Shown here piece after piece: positions 42,673-52,249 of a DNA stretch of 64,000 bases. Under the pieces are notes generated by a model. The model was not told the DNA's origin. It was given only the letters and a program-made list of their open reading frames with translations, and did not search any database. Source of the DNA: Methanoregula sp. PtaU1.Bin051 (lineage in GTDB: Archaea > Halobacteriota > Methanomicrobia > Methanomicrobiales > Methanospirillaceae); the NCBI GenBank assembly GCA_002067895.1, contig MVRE01000013.1, positions 124,001-188,000 of the forward strand. Reading direction: 5' to 3'. The number at the start of each line of letters is the position of its first letter. Positions within the stretch are counted from its first letter, which is position 1. The position numbers and the translations under genes were made by a program.

Positions 42673-43432
42673 CCGGATATTGCTCAAACTGGGCGGCAGT
42701 GTGATCACCGACAAGGGCGGGGACTGTCGTATCGACCATGCCCGGCTTTCCGCAATTGCCAAAGCAGTTGCAGATGCGCAACCGGGCGGGCTCGTCATCG
42801 TCCATGGCGCCGGTTCCTGCGGGCATCCCGAAGCCAAACTGTACCGGCTCGACAGGGGTGTAAAAGCCGGGCATGCGGAAGGGATTGCGGTTACTCACCG
42901 AGCGGTCTCTGCGCTCAATGCGGAGGTCGTATCAGCACTACGCACGCAGGGCATCGAAGCAGTCGGCATCCACCCGCTCCATGCCGGTTATGCGGATGAC
43001 GGGCGGCTGGTTTCCTTCGAATCACGGCACCTTGACCGGATGCTTGCCCTTAAGATGGTCCCGGTGATCCACGGCGACGTGGTGATGGACCATACCCGCG
43101 GTGCCTGCATCGTGTCAGGAGACCAGCTGGTAAGCTACCTTGCCGGGAAGCTTGCCGTGCGGCGCGTGGGACTCGCCACCGATGTACCGGGAGTGCTGGA
43201 CGGGGGCAACGTCGTGCCGGTGATTACACCGGCAACGGTTACAACCCTCCGGATCGGCAGCTCGACACATACCGACGTCACCGGTGGAATGAGAGGAAAG
43301 ATTACCGAACTGATCGGCCTTGCCTCCTCAGGTATCGAGGCCGAGATATTCCATGTCTCGCGCATCCCCGATTTCCTCAATGGAAGGGACTGCGGCGGGA
43401 CGCGGGTTACGACAGACAGGCAGGGGGAATGA
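42665..43432 (+). CDS. ipk: Isopentenyl phosphate kinase
   Basis: The 255-residue amino-acid-kinase-fold protein begins L-L-K-L-G-G-S-V-I-T-D-K with a C-terminal D-V-T-G-G-M-R-G-K pocket and a conserved active-site H in V-I-H-G-D-V-V. It makes isopentenyl diphosphate from the monophosphate, the step that defines the modified archaeal mevalonate route. It overlaps mvk by 8 bases and fni by four, so the three enzymes are coupled. Confidence 0.94.
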   Translation: MPDRILLKLGGSVITDKGGDCRIDHARLSAIAKAVADAQPGGLVIVHGAGSCGHPEAKLYRLDRGVKAGHAEGIAVTHRAVSALNAEVVSALRTQGIEAVGIHPLHAGYADDGRLVSFESRHLDRMLALKMVPVIHGDVVMDHTRGACIVSGDQLVSYLAGKLAVRRVGLATDVPGVLDGGNVVPVITPATVTTLRIGSSTHTDVTGGMRGKITELIGLASSGIEAEIFHVSRIPDFLNGRDCGGTRVTTDRQGE

Positions 43433-44526
43433 TTACGAAAGACAAGAAGCGTTTTACATCGTCGCGGAAGCTCGACCACCTGCGGATCTGCGCAGAGGAG
43501 GATGTCGAGCGCGGCGATACCGGTTTTTCTGACATACGGTTCGTGCATAATGCGCTGCCGGAGTGCGATATGGCGGCGATTGACCGGCGAACGCGGTTCC
43601 TGTCCCGGACTTTTGCCTCACCTCTGTTTATCTCCGCGATGACAGGCGGGCATCCTGACAGTGTCACTGTCAACGAACGGCTTGCCCGGGCGGCACAGCG
43701 GCACGGCATCGGTATGGGGGTCGGCTCCCAGCGGGCTGCCCTCGAGGATCCGGCGCTTGAAACAACCTTCTCGGTCGTCCGGAAGGAGGCACCGGACGCA
43801 TTTCTCGTAGCAAATCTCGGCGCCGTCCAGCTCCGCGAGCATGGCGCCGGCTGGGCCGAACGCGCGATCGAGATGATCGATGCGGATGCAATTGCGATCC
43901 ACTTAAATTTCCTGCAGGAAGCCATCCAGCCGGAGGGCGACCACAATGCTGCAGGCTGCCTCGATGCGATCCGGGACCTCTGCCTCGATATCAGGACACC
44001 GGTGATTGTCAAGGAGACCGGTTCCGGCATCTCTGCCGGGACGGCAAAGGCGTGTCTCGGTGCCGGTGTTGCTGCGATCGATATCGCCGGAGCCGGCGGG
44101 ACTTCATGGGCAGCGGTCGAAAGCCTGCGGGCCGGCAGGAACCGGAGCACGGCAAGCCGGCAGAAGCAGGCGCTCGGCGAGACCTTTGCTGACTGGGGGA
44201 TACCGACTGTCGTGAGCCTCTGCGAGGTGCTCACGACGGGGGCCCCCGTCATTGCATCGGGAGGGATACGGAGCGGCATCGATGCGGCCAAGGCGCTCGC
44301 GCTGGGTGCCGACCTTACCGGTATAGCGCTACCGCTGCTTAAGCCGGCGCTTGAAAGCGACACCGCGCTTGACCGGGCGATTGATGCATTCCACCGGCAG
44401 CTTGACATTGCCATGTTCCTTACAGGATCGGCCAGAATCGCAGACCTGAGAAAAGCCCGGATGTTTGTTACCGGGCGGACCCGGCAGATGATCGGTAAGG
44501 ATAACCCGGTCAGGATCCGGAATTAG
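43429..44526 (+). CDS. fni: Type 2 isopentenyl-diphosphate isomerase
   Basis: The 365-residue FMN-dependent enzyme has S-A-M-T-G-G-H-P, G-V-G-S-Q-R, and the ring loops I-V-K-E-T-G-S-G-I-S and D-I-A-G-A-G-G-T-S-W typical of type 2 isomerase. It converts IPP and DMAPP, supplying the starter for idsA downstream. It is the third enzyme of the coupled mvk-ipk-fni run. Confidence 0.95.
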   Translation: MITKDKKRFTSSRKLDHLRICAEEDVERGDTGFSDIRFVHNALPECDMAAIDRRTRFLSRTFASPLFISAMTGGHPDSVTVNERLARAAQRHGIGMGVGSQRAALEDPALETTFSVVRKEAPDAFLVANLGAVQLREHGAGWAERAIEMIDADAIAIHLNFLQEAIQPEGDHNAAGCLDAIRDLCLDIRTPVIVKETGSGISAGTAKACLGAGVAAIDIAGAGGTSWAAVESLRAGRNRSTASRQKQALGETFADWGIPTVVSLCEVLTTGAPVIASGGIRSGIDAAKALALGADLTGIALPLLKPALESDTALDRAIDAFHRQLDIAMFLTGSARIADLRKARMFVTGRTRQMIGKDNPVRIRN

Positions 44527-44597
44527 CAGTTTGTAATTTCCAGCGATAATTTCAGAACACACACGTTCATACAACCAGAACAACAGGAGACAACACA

Positions 44598-45935
44598 ATG
44601 GATATAGAGATTATAGCAGTGGGCGGGTACGACGAGGTCGGGCGGAATATGACCGCCGTCCGCTGCGGCAAGGAGATCGTCATCTTCGACATGGGTCTGC
44701 GCCTCGACCAGGTGATGATCCACGAGGACGCGGAGATCGAAAACATGCATTCCCTCGATCTCATCAAGATCAAGGCAATCCCCGACGATACGATGATGAA
44801 CTCGGTAGAAGGGACGGTGAAAGCCATCGTCTGCACGCACGGGCACCTCGACCATATCGGGGCGATCCCGAAACTGGCGCACCGTTATAACGCGCCGATC
44901 ATCTCCACTCCCTATACGACCGAACTCATCCGGCAGCAGATCTCCGGTGAGCAGAAGTTCGGCGTCAACAACAAGCTCTTCGCGCTGAGGTCCGGCCAGC
45001 GGTATACGATCTCGCCGACGTTAACACTCGAGTTTGTGCGGATGCAGCACTCGATCATCGACACGGTGATGGCGGTCCTCCACACCCCGCAGGGCGCGAT
45101 CGTGTACGCGCTGGATTTCAAGCTGGACCGGACACCGGTCATCGGAGATCCGCCGGACTTTGCACGGCTCCGCCAGATCGGCAAGGAAGGTGTTGTTGCC
45201 TTAATCACGGAATGCACCAACATCGACCGGCCGGGCAGGTGCCCCAGCGAGCGGATCGCCCGGGACCTCGTCCGCGACACGATCACGAGTTACGAAGATG
45301 ATAAAAACGCACTTATCGTCTCGACGTTTTCTTCCCATATCTCGCGCGTGAAGACGATCGCCGAATGCGCCCACGAGATAGGGAGGAAACCGGTGCTGCT
45401 CGGCCGTTCCATGGAGCGGTATTCCGTGACCGCCGAGCAGATGAAGCTCGTTTCGTTCCCGTCGACGACCAGTGTCTTTGGCAACCGGCGGACGGTCGAC
45501 CGGACACTCCGGCGCATGATGAAGGCGGGAAAGGACAAGTTCCTGCCTATTGTCACCGGCCACCAGGGGGAGCCCGGATCGATCCTGACAAGGGTTGCAA
45601 CCGGGGACACTCCGTTCCTGCTTGCCAAGGGAGACAAGGTGATCTTCTCGGCAAACGTAATCCCGAACCCGATGAACTACGGGCAGCGCTACATGGTGGA
45701 AGCGCACCTGCGGCTTGCCGGCGCCCGCATATTCGAGGACCTGCATGTGAGCGGGCACGCGTACAAGGAGGACCACTACGAGCTCGTCCACCTCTTAAAC
45801 CCGCAGCACATCGTCCCTGCGCACGGGCACATGAAGATGACCGCAGCGTATGCCGACTTCGCATCGGATATAGGGTATACGCTTCACTCCGACCTGCATG
45901 TGGTGAAGAACGGCCAGCGCATTAAAATAAATTAG
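44598..45935 (+). CDS. rnj: Archaeal RNase J
   Basis: The 445-residue metallo-beta-lactamase/beta-CASP protein has H-G-H-L-D-H (metal motif), A-L-D-F-K-L-D, T-G-H-Q-G-E-P-G-S, and the terminal histidine in P-A-H-G-H-M-K-M. Archaeal RNase J is a 5'-3' exoribonuclease. AGGAGA lies before the ATG. It is embedded among isoprenoid genes and idsA, an arrangement recurrent in methanogens. Zinc-dependent; cytosolic. Confidence 0.94.
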   Translation: MDIEIIAVGGYDEVGRNMTAVRCGKEIVIFDMGLRLDQVMIHEDAEIENMHSLDLIKIKAIPDDTMMNSVEGTVKAIVCTHGHLDHIGAIPKLAHRYNAPIISTPYTTELIRQQISGEQKFGVNNKLFALRSGQRYTISPTLTLEFVRMQHSIIDTVMAVLHTPQGAIVYALDFKLDRTPVIGDPPDFARLRQIGKEGVVALITECTNIDRPGRCPSERIARDLVRDTITSYEDDKNALIVSTFSSHISRVKTIAECAHEIGRKPVLLGRSMERYSVTAEQMKLVSFPSTTSVFGNRRTVDRTLRRMMKAGKDKFLPIVTGHQGEPGSILTRVATGDTPFLLAKGDKVIFSANVIPNPMNYGQRYMVEAHLRLAGARIFEDLHVSGHAYKEDHYELVHLLNPQHIVPAHGHMKMTAAYADFASDIGYTLHSDLHVVKNGQRIKIN

Positions 45936-45944
45936 GGGATCAGC

Positions 45945-46907
45945 ATGGACCTTTCCGAGTATCTTGCATCTGCCGCACGGTCGATTGACGTGATGATCGA
46001 CCGGTATTTCGTCGATACGACCGGCGAGCTGAACAAGGCGAGCGCCCACCTGCTGGCTGCCGGCGGAAAACGCCTGCGCCCGGCCGTCGTCATGCTCGCT
46101 GCCGATGCGGTGAACCCGGGCAGTTCGTCGGAAATCATGCCGGCCGCCCTTGCACTGGAACTGACCCATACGTTCACGCTCATCCATGACGACATCATGG
46201 ACGACGACTCGCTCCGCCGTGGTGTGCCGACCGTTCACACGGTCTGGGACATGCCGACGGGAATCCTTGCCGGGGACGTCCTTTACGCAAAAGCCTTCGA
46301 GTTCCTGATTCGTTCGAAGGCAACGGACGAGGCCAAGATCCGGGCAACGTCCATGCTCGCGGTCGCCTGCGCCGAGCTCTGCCAGGGCCAGCACATGGAT
46401 ATGTCCTTCGAGAAAAGGGACGATGTGGATGAGGGCGAATATCTTGAAATGGTCCGGAAGAAGACAGGAGTGCTCTATGCAGCGGCAGCCGGAATTGGCG
46501 GAATCCTCGCCGGTGGCAACGCCCGGCAGGTCAAGGCCCTTTACGACTACGGGCTGAACACCGGCATGGCGTTCCAGATCCAGGATGACGTCATCGATCT
46601 CATAACCCCGCCGGAAAAGAGCGGTAAGGACCGGGCATCCGATCTCCGCGAGGGGAAGCAGACGCTCATCTGGATCAAGGCAAAGGAGAAAGGTATCGAT
46701 CTTTCACCCTACAAGCGGGACCTTACCGATGCCGAGATCGACGCGGTCATCAAAAAACTGGAGGACGCCGGCGTGATTGAAGACGTGAAAGGAATTGCAA
46801 ACAGGCTCGTTGCGACAAGCGCAAAACATCTTGCCCTCCTGCCCCCGACAAAGGAGCGCGAGCTCCTGCGGGAGATCGGCGAGTTCTTCGTGACCCGGAG
46901 CTTCTGA
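45945..46907 (+). CDS. idsA: Isoprenyl diphosphate synthase (GGPP type)
   Basis: The 320-residue trans-prenyltransferase has first aspartate motif I-H-D-D-I-M-D-D-D, second motif Q-D-D-V-I-D, G-G-K-R-L-R-P at the N-terminus, and a K-A-F-E-F region. The residues before the first motif suggest a C15-C20 product, geranylgeranyl diphosphate for archaeal lipids. It follows RNase J by 9 bases and lies 1 base before gltX. Confidence 0.95.
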   Translation: MDLSEYLASAARSIDVMIDRYFVDTTGELNKASAHLLAAGGKRLRPAVVMLAADAVNPGSSSEIMPAALALELTHTFTLIHDDIMDDDSLRRGVPTVHTVWDMPTGILAGDVLYAKAFEFLIRSKATDEAKIRATSMLAVACAELCQGQHMDMSFEKRDDVDEGEYLEMVRKKTGVLYAAAAGIGGILAGGNARQVKALYDYGLNTGMAFQIQDDVIDLITPPEKSGKDRASDLREGKQTLIWIKAKEKGIDLSPYKRDLTDAEIDAVIKKLEDAGVIEDVKGIANRLVATSAKHLALLPPTKERELLREIGEFFVTRSF

Positions 46908-46908
46908 G

Positions 46909-48606
46909 ATGGCCGGGGAAGACCCGCGTGACCTCCTGCTGCGCTGTGCGCTTGCCAATGCAGTGAAGCATGGCGGCGTGCCGCAGGCCGGTGCCGTGAT
47001 CGGTATGGTGATGGGGGCGAACCCCGATCTCCGGTCGCGGGCAAAGGAGGTCTCGGCGCTCGCCCGCGAGGTGATCGCGGAGGTTGCGGCCCTCGAGCCG
47101 GAACAGCGCAGGAAAAAATTATCCGAGCTCGCCCCGGAGATGATCGCGGCTCTTTCGGAAAAACACGAGCACAGGAAAGTGCTGCCCGAGCTGGAGGACG
47201 CAAAGGACGGCGTCGTCATGCGGTTTGCACCGAACCCGTCCGGCCCGCTTCACATCGGGCACGCCCGGGCGGCAGTTCTTAACGATGCGTACGTGAAGAC
47301 ATACGGCGGCCGTTACATCCTCCGGATCGAGGATACTGACCCGAAGCGGGTTGATCCCGAGGCGTACGAGACTGTTGTGGAGGACATCAAATGGCTGGGC
47401 CTCGGCATTACCGAGACAGTATACCAGAGCGACCGGCTGGATTTGTACTATGACCTCTGCCGGCAGCTGATCGGACGCGGCGGGGCGTACGTCTGCACCT
47501 GCGACAACGAGCGGTTTAAGGAGCTCAAGATGGCAAAGCAGGCCTGCCCCTGCCGCGAGCAGCCGGTGGAGCAGAACCTCGCACTCTGGGAGAAGATGCT
47601 TGCCCACGGTTTTATGGAGGGAGAGGTGACGGTCCGGGTGAAGACCGATCTTATGCACCCGGACCCTGCGATGCGGGATTTTCCCGCGTTCCGGGTCCTC
47701 GATTCCCCGCCGCACCCCCGGAAGCCTGATGCGTTCGTGTACCCGCTCATGAACTTCTCGGTCGTTGCCGACGACCACCTGCTCGGCGTCACCCACGTGA
47801 TACGGGGCAAGGATCATATCGCCAACACCCGCAGGCAGCGGTACATCTACGACCACATGGGCTGGAAGGTGCCCGTATACCGTCACTACGGCAGGATGGG
47901 GATCGAGGGAGTCGTGCTCTCGACCTCGCAGATGCGGCTCGGGATTAAGGAAGGGACATACACCGGCTGGGACGACATCCGGCTCGGGACATTGCGGGCG
48001 CTCGCCCGGCGGGGAATCCTGCCCGAGGCGGTCAGGAACGCGATGCTGGCTATAGGAATCGGTGAGACTGACATCTCGTTCTCGTGGGACAACCTGTACT
48101 CGGAGAATAAAAAGATCATCGATCCGATTGCGAACCGGTACTTCTTTGTTCCGGACCCGGTGACGATCACGATCCGTGCTGCCCCGCAGCTGACAACACA
48201 CGCGCTCCTCCATCCCGCCGATGAGAAGCGGGGCGTGCGGACACTTGCGTTCACCGGCGCGATCGTCCTTCCGGCAGCCGAACTTGGGGACAGGACAAGA
48301 AGCCTTATCCGGTTAAAAGACCTGTTCAACGTTACGGCGGAGTACGACCACGGGAGGCCGCACCTCTCCTATGCCGGCGATTCCCTTGCCGAAGCCCGTG
48401 CGGCAAAGGCCCCAATCGTCCAGTGGCTGCCGGTCGCGGATCAGGTCCCGTGCACTTTGCGGACACCGGAAGGGGATATCATCGGGGCCTGCGAACCTGC
48501 CGTACGGAACGAGCTTGGAAAAGTCGTCCAGTTCGAGCGGGTCGGGTTTGCCAGGATCGATTCCGTGACGGACGACGGTGTTGTGGCGTATTTCACGCAT
48601 AAGTAA
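46909..48606 (+). CDS. gltX: Glutamyl-tRNA synthetase, archaeal (Glx) type
   Basis: The 565-residue class I synthetase has the HIGH motif in P-N-P-S-G-P-L-H-I-G-H-A-R and a KMSKS-type loop V-L-S-T-S-Q-M-R-L, in which the usual lysine is replaced by Gln. An archaeal-type beta-barrel anticodon domain follows. It charges tRNA-Glu and, where an amidotransferase exists, misacylates tRNA-Gln. It closes the lipid/translation operon; the next region is palindrome-rich and gene-free. Confidence 0.96.
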   Translation: MAGEDPRDLLLRCALANAVKHGGVPQAGAVIGMVMGANPDLRSRAKEVSALAREVIAEVAALEPEQRRKKLSELAPEMIAALSEKHEHRKVLPELEDAKDGVVMRFAPNPSGPLHIGHARAAVLNDAYVKTYGGRYILRIEDTDPKRVDPEAYETVVEDIKWLGLGITETVYQSDRLDLYYDLCRQLIGRGGAYVCTCDNERFKELKMAKQACPCREQPVEQNLALWEKMLAHGFMEGEVTVRVKTDLMHPDPAMRDFPAFRVLDSPPHPRKPDAFVYPLMNFSVVADDHLLGVTHVIRGKDHIANTRRQRYIYDHMGWKVPVYRHYGRMGIEGVVLSTSQMRLGIKEGTYTGWDDIRLGTLRALARRGILPEAVRNAMLAIGIGETDISFSWDNLYSENKKIIDPIANRYFFVPDPVTITIRAAPQLTTHALLHPADEKRGVRTLAFTGAIVLPAAELGDRTRSLIRLKDLFNVTAEYDHGRPHLSYAGDSLAEARAAKAPIVQWLPVADQVPCTLRTPEGDIIGACEPAVRNELGKVVQFERVGFARIDSVTDDGVVAYFTHK

Positions 48607-49114
48607 CCTTATCGGGATCCGGTTATAGGGGGGTGCCCCTCTCTCCACCCCATAAGCCACCCCCCTTAGCCCATACCCTACCCCCCCACCTCCGGACCCC
48701 GTTTACCCCCCTCGTTTTTCCCAACGATTCTCGTTTTACGGCTAACTCTCCGACGAAAGAGGGGGTGGTACCCCCACCTATGGCCATGAGGGGGTACCCC
48801 CACCTCGATTGGTCAGGGATACCCCCCTCCCCCCCACCCGGGGGTCACGGGTACAGTGACCGGCCCCCCTCCCCAAGGGGGGAGGGGTGGGGGTACCCCC
48901 CTTGTGGCGGTTTTGGGTCTTCGACGGCGATTTCAGTGGTTTAACCTGCATTTCCGGTGCAAAACGGGGGGGTACACCCCATCGGGTGGGGGAGGGTATC
49001 CCCTCACCCCCTTTGATCGCAGAGCCCCTCCCACCCCCCCGGGGGGTGGTTGGTCGGGCTGAGGGTGGCACCCCCCCGTTACGGCCAAAAGGGGGGTACC
49101 CCCCCATCGCACCT
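48607..49114. repeat. Array of G-run/C-run palindromes
   Basis: The stretch holds repeated palindromes around a GGTACC core. Exact GGGGGTACCCCC copies occur at 48790-48801 and 48889-48900, and a 14-bp GGGGGGTACCCCCC copy at 49091-49104; degenerate copies lie near 48761, 48820, 48965, 48995 and 49072. CCACCCCCC/GGGGGGTGG (49031-49039, 49041-49049) and a CCCCTCCCC/GGGGAGGGG-type hairpin near 48867 add to it. It starts after gltX and ends just before the methyltransferase gene. No coding sense is apparent; the open frames through it are low-complexity. Confidence 0.7.
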
Positions 49115-50452
49115 GTGATCTGCCGGCTTAGGGACATACCCGATTATTCCCTGCCAGCGAGGTTTTACGTACCTTTGCGCCCAACAGTGTCATGGAAGAA
49201 GGTGTGCGATCTGGCACAGTTGTCCGGCCCCGGTCTCAAGAAGTTCCTGTCGGAATTCAGGGGCCCGTCCGGTACCCGCACCGAGACGGACGAGATAGCA
49301 CTTACCGGCATCCCTCCTGTCCCGGTCTACTCCAACGAGTTCTGGACGGCAGGGCAGCGGAAGGCGTCATCGATCCACGAGATCTCGTACCGTGCCTGCT
49401 TCAAGCCCCAGCTCCCCCGGTTCTTCATCGATCTGTTAACAACGAGAGGGGACATCGTATACGATCCCTTCAGCGGGAGGGGGACGACGGTCATCGAGGC
49501 TGCGCTCTGCGGCCGGAAGATTATCGCAAACGATGCCAACCCGCTCTCCCGGATCATGACCGAGCCCCGGCTCGCCCCGCCCCGGGTTATCAATGTGGAG
49601 GAACGGCTTGCAACAATCCCCCGCGATGGCAGTCGTGCGGACTGCGACCTCTCCATGTTCTACCACAAGGATACCGAGCGCGAGATCGTGGCACTCCGGG
49701 AGTACCTTCTGGAGCGGAGAAGGGAACATAAGGAGGATGTGATCGACCGCTGGATCGCGATGGTCGCAACCAACCGGCTGACCGGCCACTCGTCCGGGTT
49801 CTTCTCTGTCTATACCCTCCCGCCCAACCAGGCGGTCTCGCCGGAGAGCCAGAAGCGGATCAACCGCCGCCGGAACCAGAAACCGGGGTACCGTGACACG
49901 CACAAACTCATCCTGAAGAAAACAAAGAGCCTGCTCTCAGGCCTGAATACGGATCAGATCCGGAACCTGAACAGTGCGGCAAAAACAGCGGTGTTCCTGA
50001 CCTGTGATGCCGGGCGGACTGAAGCAATCCCCGATAGCTCCGTTCATCTCACGGCAACCTCGCCCCCGTTCCTAGACATCGTCCAGTACCGTGAGGACAA
50101 CTGGCTCAGGTGCTGGTTCAACGGCCTCGATACCGATGTGATCGGGAAAGGGATCACGATGGCGCGGACCGTCAGGGATTGGACCGGGGTGATGCAGGAC
50201 GTCTTTGATGAGCTCTACCGGATCACCAGACCCGGGGGCCGGGTGGCATTCGAGGTCGGCGAGGTGAGGAAAGGTACCATCCGGCTCGAGGAAGAGGTTA
50301 TTCCCCTCGGGACTGCAGCCGGGTTCTCCTGCGAAGCGGTCATGATCAACTCGCAGGAGTTCACCAAGACCTCGCACATCTGGGGTGTTGCCAACATGGG
50401 CTGCGGAACTAATACGAACCGGATCGTTATGTTCAGGAAACCAGCCGGATGA
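49115..50452 (+). CDS. DNA methyltransferase (N6A/N4C type)
   Basis: The protein of about 445 residues has motif I D-P-F-S-G-R-G-T-T near 115 and catalytic motif IV T-S-P-P-F-L-D near 310, followed by a motif R-P-G-G-R-V-A-F-E-V. Motif I precedes motif IV, the reverse of the order in beta-class enzymes. No restriction endonuclease is adjacent, so it may be an orphan methyltransferase. The start is uncertain: GTG 49115 precedes the first protein-like residues, while the open frame to 48887 runs through the palindrome array. A start even later (GTG near 49184) is possible. Confidence 0.8.
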   Translation: MICRLRDIPDYSLPARFYVPLRPTVSWKKVCDLAQLSGPGLKKFLSEFRGPSGTRTETDEIALTGIPPVPVYSNEFWTAGQRKASSIHEISYRACFKPQLPRFFIDLLTTRGDIVYDPFSGRGTTVIEAALCGRKIIANDANPLSRIMTEPRLAPPRVINVEERLATIPRDGSRADCDLSMFYHKDTEREIVALREYLLERRREHKEDVIDRWIAMVATNRLTGHSSGFFSVYTLPPNQAVSPESQKRINRRRNQKPGYRDTHKLILKKTKSLLSGLNTDQIRNLNSAAKTAVFLTCDAGRTEAIPDSSVHLTATSPPFLDIVQYREDNWLRCWFNGLDTDVIGKGITMARTVRDWTGVMQDVFDELYRITRPGGRVAFEVGEVRKGTIRLEEEVIPLGTAAGFSCEAVMINSQEFTKTSHIWGVANMGCGTNTNRIVMFRKPAG

Positions 50453-50574
50453 AACGGGGGTATTCCTTCTACTGAAAACAACCTTGTTTATTTGTCGCTC
50501 TTTTCCCGACAGGCGCCCCCGTAACCGCTTCGGAAAAAACCATCCTTAAGTATCCCGGCAACCAATACCTGCGC

Positions 50575-52236
50575 ATGGTTACCTCGATCCGGCGGTATGC
50601 GCAGATCATCGACGTTCTGGGCAAGTACGGTTTCGGTATCGCGCTGGAGAGAATGTTTCCCGGTAAACCCCGGTTCCGGCTCCCGACGGCCGGTGGCCCT
50701 CCGGAAACGTCCACGGTTTACGAACGGATACGTCTTGCGATCGAGGAACTCGGCCCGACGTTCGTGAAGTTCGGGCAGATCATGAGTACGAGAACGGAGC
50801 TTCTGCCCCCCGAGCTGATCGAGGAGCTGAAAAAGCTTCAGGACCATGCCCGCCCCCTCCCGTTCTCAGAGGTGCAGGAAGTTATTCTCGAGACCTGCCC
50901 GGACATCGACGCATGGTTCTTAGAGATCGATGAGACCCCGCTTGCCTCCGCCTCGATCGGGCAGGTTCACTGCGCAGTCTTAAAAGACGGCACGAAGGTT
51001 GCGGTCAAAATACAACGCCCCGGCATCCCCGAGCTCATCGAGAATGACCTTGCGATCCTGATGTCCATGGCCGAGCGGATCGACGCTGTATTCCCGGAGA
51101 TCCGGGTATACAACCCGGTCGGGATGGTGCAGGACTTTGCCCAGCAGATAAGGAAAGAGCTGGACTTCACCCGGGATGCACGGAACGCGGACCGGATGGC
51201 ACGCAATTTCAAGGAAGTCCCCGGTATCCGCTTCCCGAGGATCTACTGGGAATACTCCTCTCCAAAGATGCTGGTCATGGAGTTCATCGAGGGCGTACGG
51301 ATCGACAACCCCGGGGCCATACAAAGTATGGGAGTCGACCCCCATGATGTGGGAGTCAGGGGGTTCAATGCCTACCTCAAGATGATCTTCGAGGACGGGT
51401 TCTTCCATGGCGACCCACACCCGGGCAACCTGCTCGTGACAAAGACGGGGGACGTTGTATTTTTGGACTTCGGTATTGTCGGCGTGCTCCGCCCGGAGAA
51501 GCGGCAGATCTTCATCAACCTCCTCTTCGCGCTTGTCACCGATGACATCGAGATGATGCTCAAGTCGCTTGAGGGGTTCGGGATCATCATCAACGAGGCT
51601 GACAGGGAATCTGTCCGCGACGACCTGTACATCATGATGCACGATTTCGGGGGCGGGGGCGACGACACGGTGCATTCCCTCAACTTCGGGCTGATGGTGA
51701 ACGAACTGACCGAGACGATGCGGCGATACAAGCTCAAGGTACCCATGAACCTGATGCTGCTTTTAAAGGTCTTTGTCATGGTGCTTGACATCGGCGTCCG
51801 GCTCGACCCGCAGTTCAACATCAGCAGGGAGATCACTCCTTACCTGACCAAGCTTGCCGATACGAACACACTCTCCGCGGCCTACGTCAAGCGGGCGTCC
51901 AACTCCATGATCGAGGCTGTGGATGCAGTCCTGGACCTCCCCCGGAACGTGAACCTGATGCTGAAGAGGTGGGCGACCGGGACAGTCCGGCTGGAGATCG
52001 TGGACACCGATCTCCAGAAACTCCAGATGGCGCTTGACCGTTCAAGCGACAAGATTATGATCGGGCTCGTTGTTGCCGCGCTCGTCGTCGGGTCATCCCT
52101 TGTACTCCAGACATCCTCGATCACGCTTCCCAATGAGGTGACCTTGATCGCAATCTTCGGCTATGCAGCGGCCGTGGTCGTCGGGTTCTACGCGATCTAC
52201 CACGTCATCTTCCTGAAGTTCCGGCTCGAACGGTAG
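50575..52236 (+). CDS. ABC1/AarF/UbiB family kinase-like membrane protein
   Basis: The 553-residue protein has the family K-x-G-Q signature (V-K-F-G-Q-I-M-S-T-R, near 63), an alanine-rich nucleotide loop (L-A-S-A-S-I-G-Q-V-H), H-G-D-P-H-P-G-N-L-L and D-F-G-I-V-G. Two hydrophobic helices end the protein (about 490-545). ABC1 proteins are atypical ATPase/kinases tied to isoprenoid or quinone lipid metabolism; archaeal substrates are unknown. It lies alone 122 bases after the methyltransferase. Confidence 0.9.
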   Translation: MVTSIRRYAQIIDVLGKYGFGIALERMFPGKPRFRLPTAGGPPETSTVYERIRLAIEELGPTFVKFGQIMSTRTELLPPELIEELKKLQDHARPLPFSEVQEVILETCPDIDAWFLEIDETPLASASIGQVHCAVLKDGTKVAVKIQRPGIPELIENDLAILMSMAERIDAVFPEIRVYNPVGMVQDFAQQIRKELDFTRDARNADRMARNFKEVPGIRFPRIYWEYSSPKMLVMEFIEGVRIDNPGAIQSMGVDPHDVGVRGFNAYLKMIFEDGFFHGDPHPGNLLVTKTGDVVFLDFGIVGVLRPEKRQIFINLLFALVTDDIEMMLKSLEGFGIIINEADRESVRDDLYIMMHDFGGGGDDTVHSLNFGLMVNELTETMRRYKLKVPMNLMLLLKVFVMVLDIGVRLDPQFNISREITPYLTKLADTNTLSAAYVKRASNSMIEAVDAVLDLPRNVNLMLKRWATGTVRLEIVDTDLQKLQMALDRSSDKIMIGLVVAALVVGSSLVLQTSSITLPNEVTLIAIFGYAAAVVVGFYAIYHVIFLKFRLER

Positions 52237-52249
52237 GTTCTTCCTTTTT

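Noticed and set aside
47119-48213. 364-codon minus-strand frame
   Set aside because: It is a shadow of gltX with unnatural histidine and arginine content.
48633-49137. Proline/glycine-rich frames through the palindrome array
   Set aside because: They are translations of C and G runs in both directions; no start site or family is evident.
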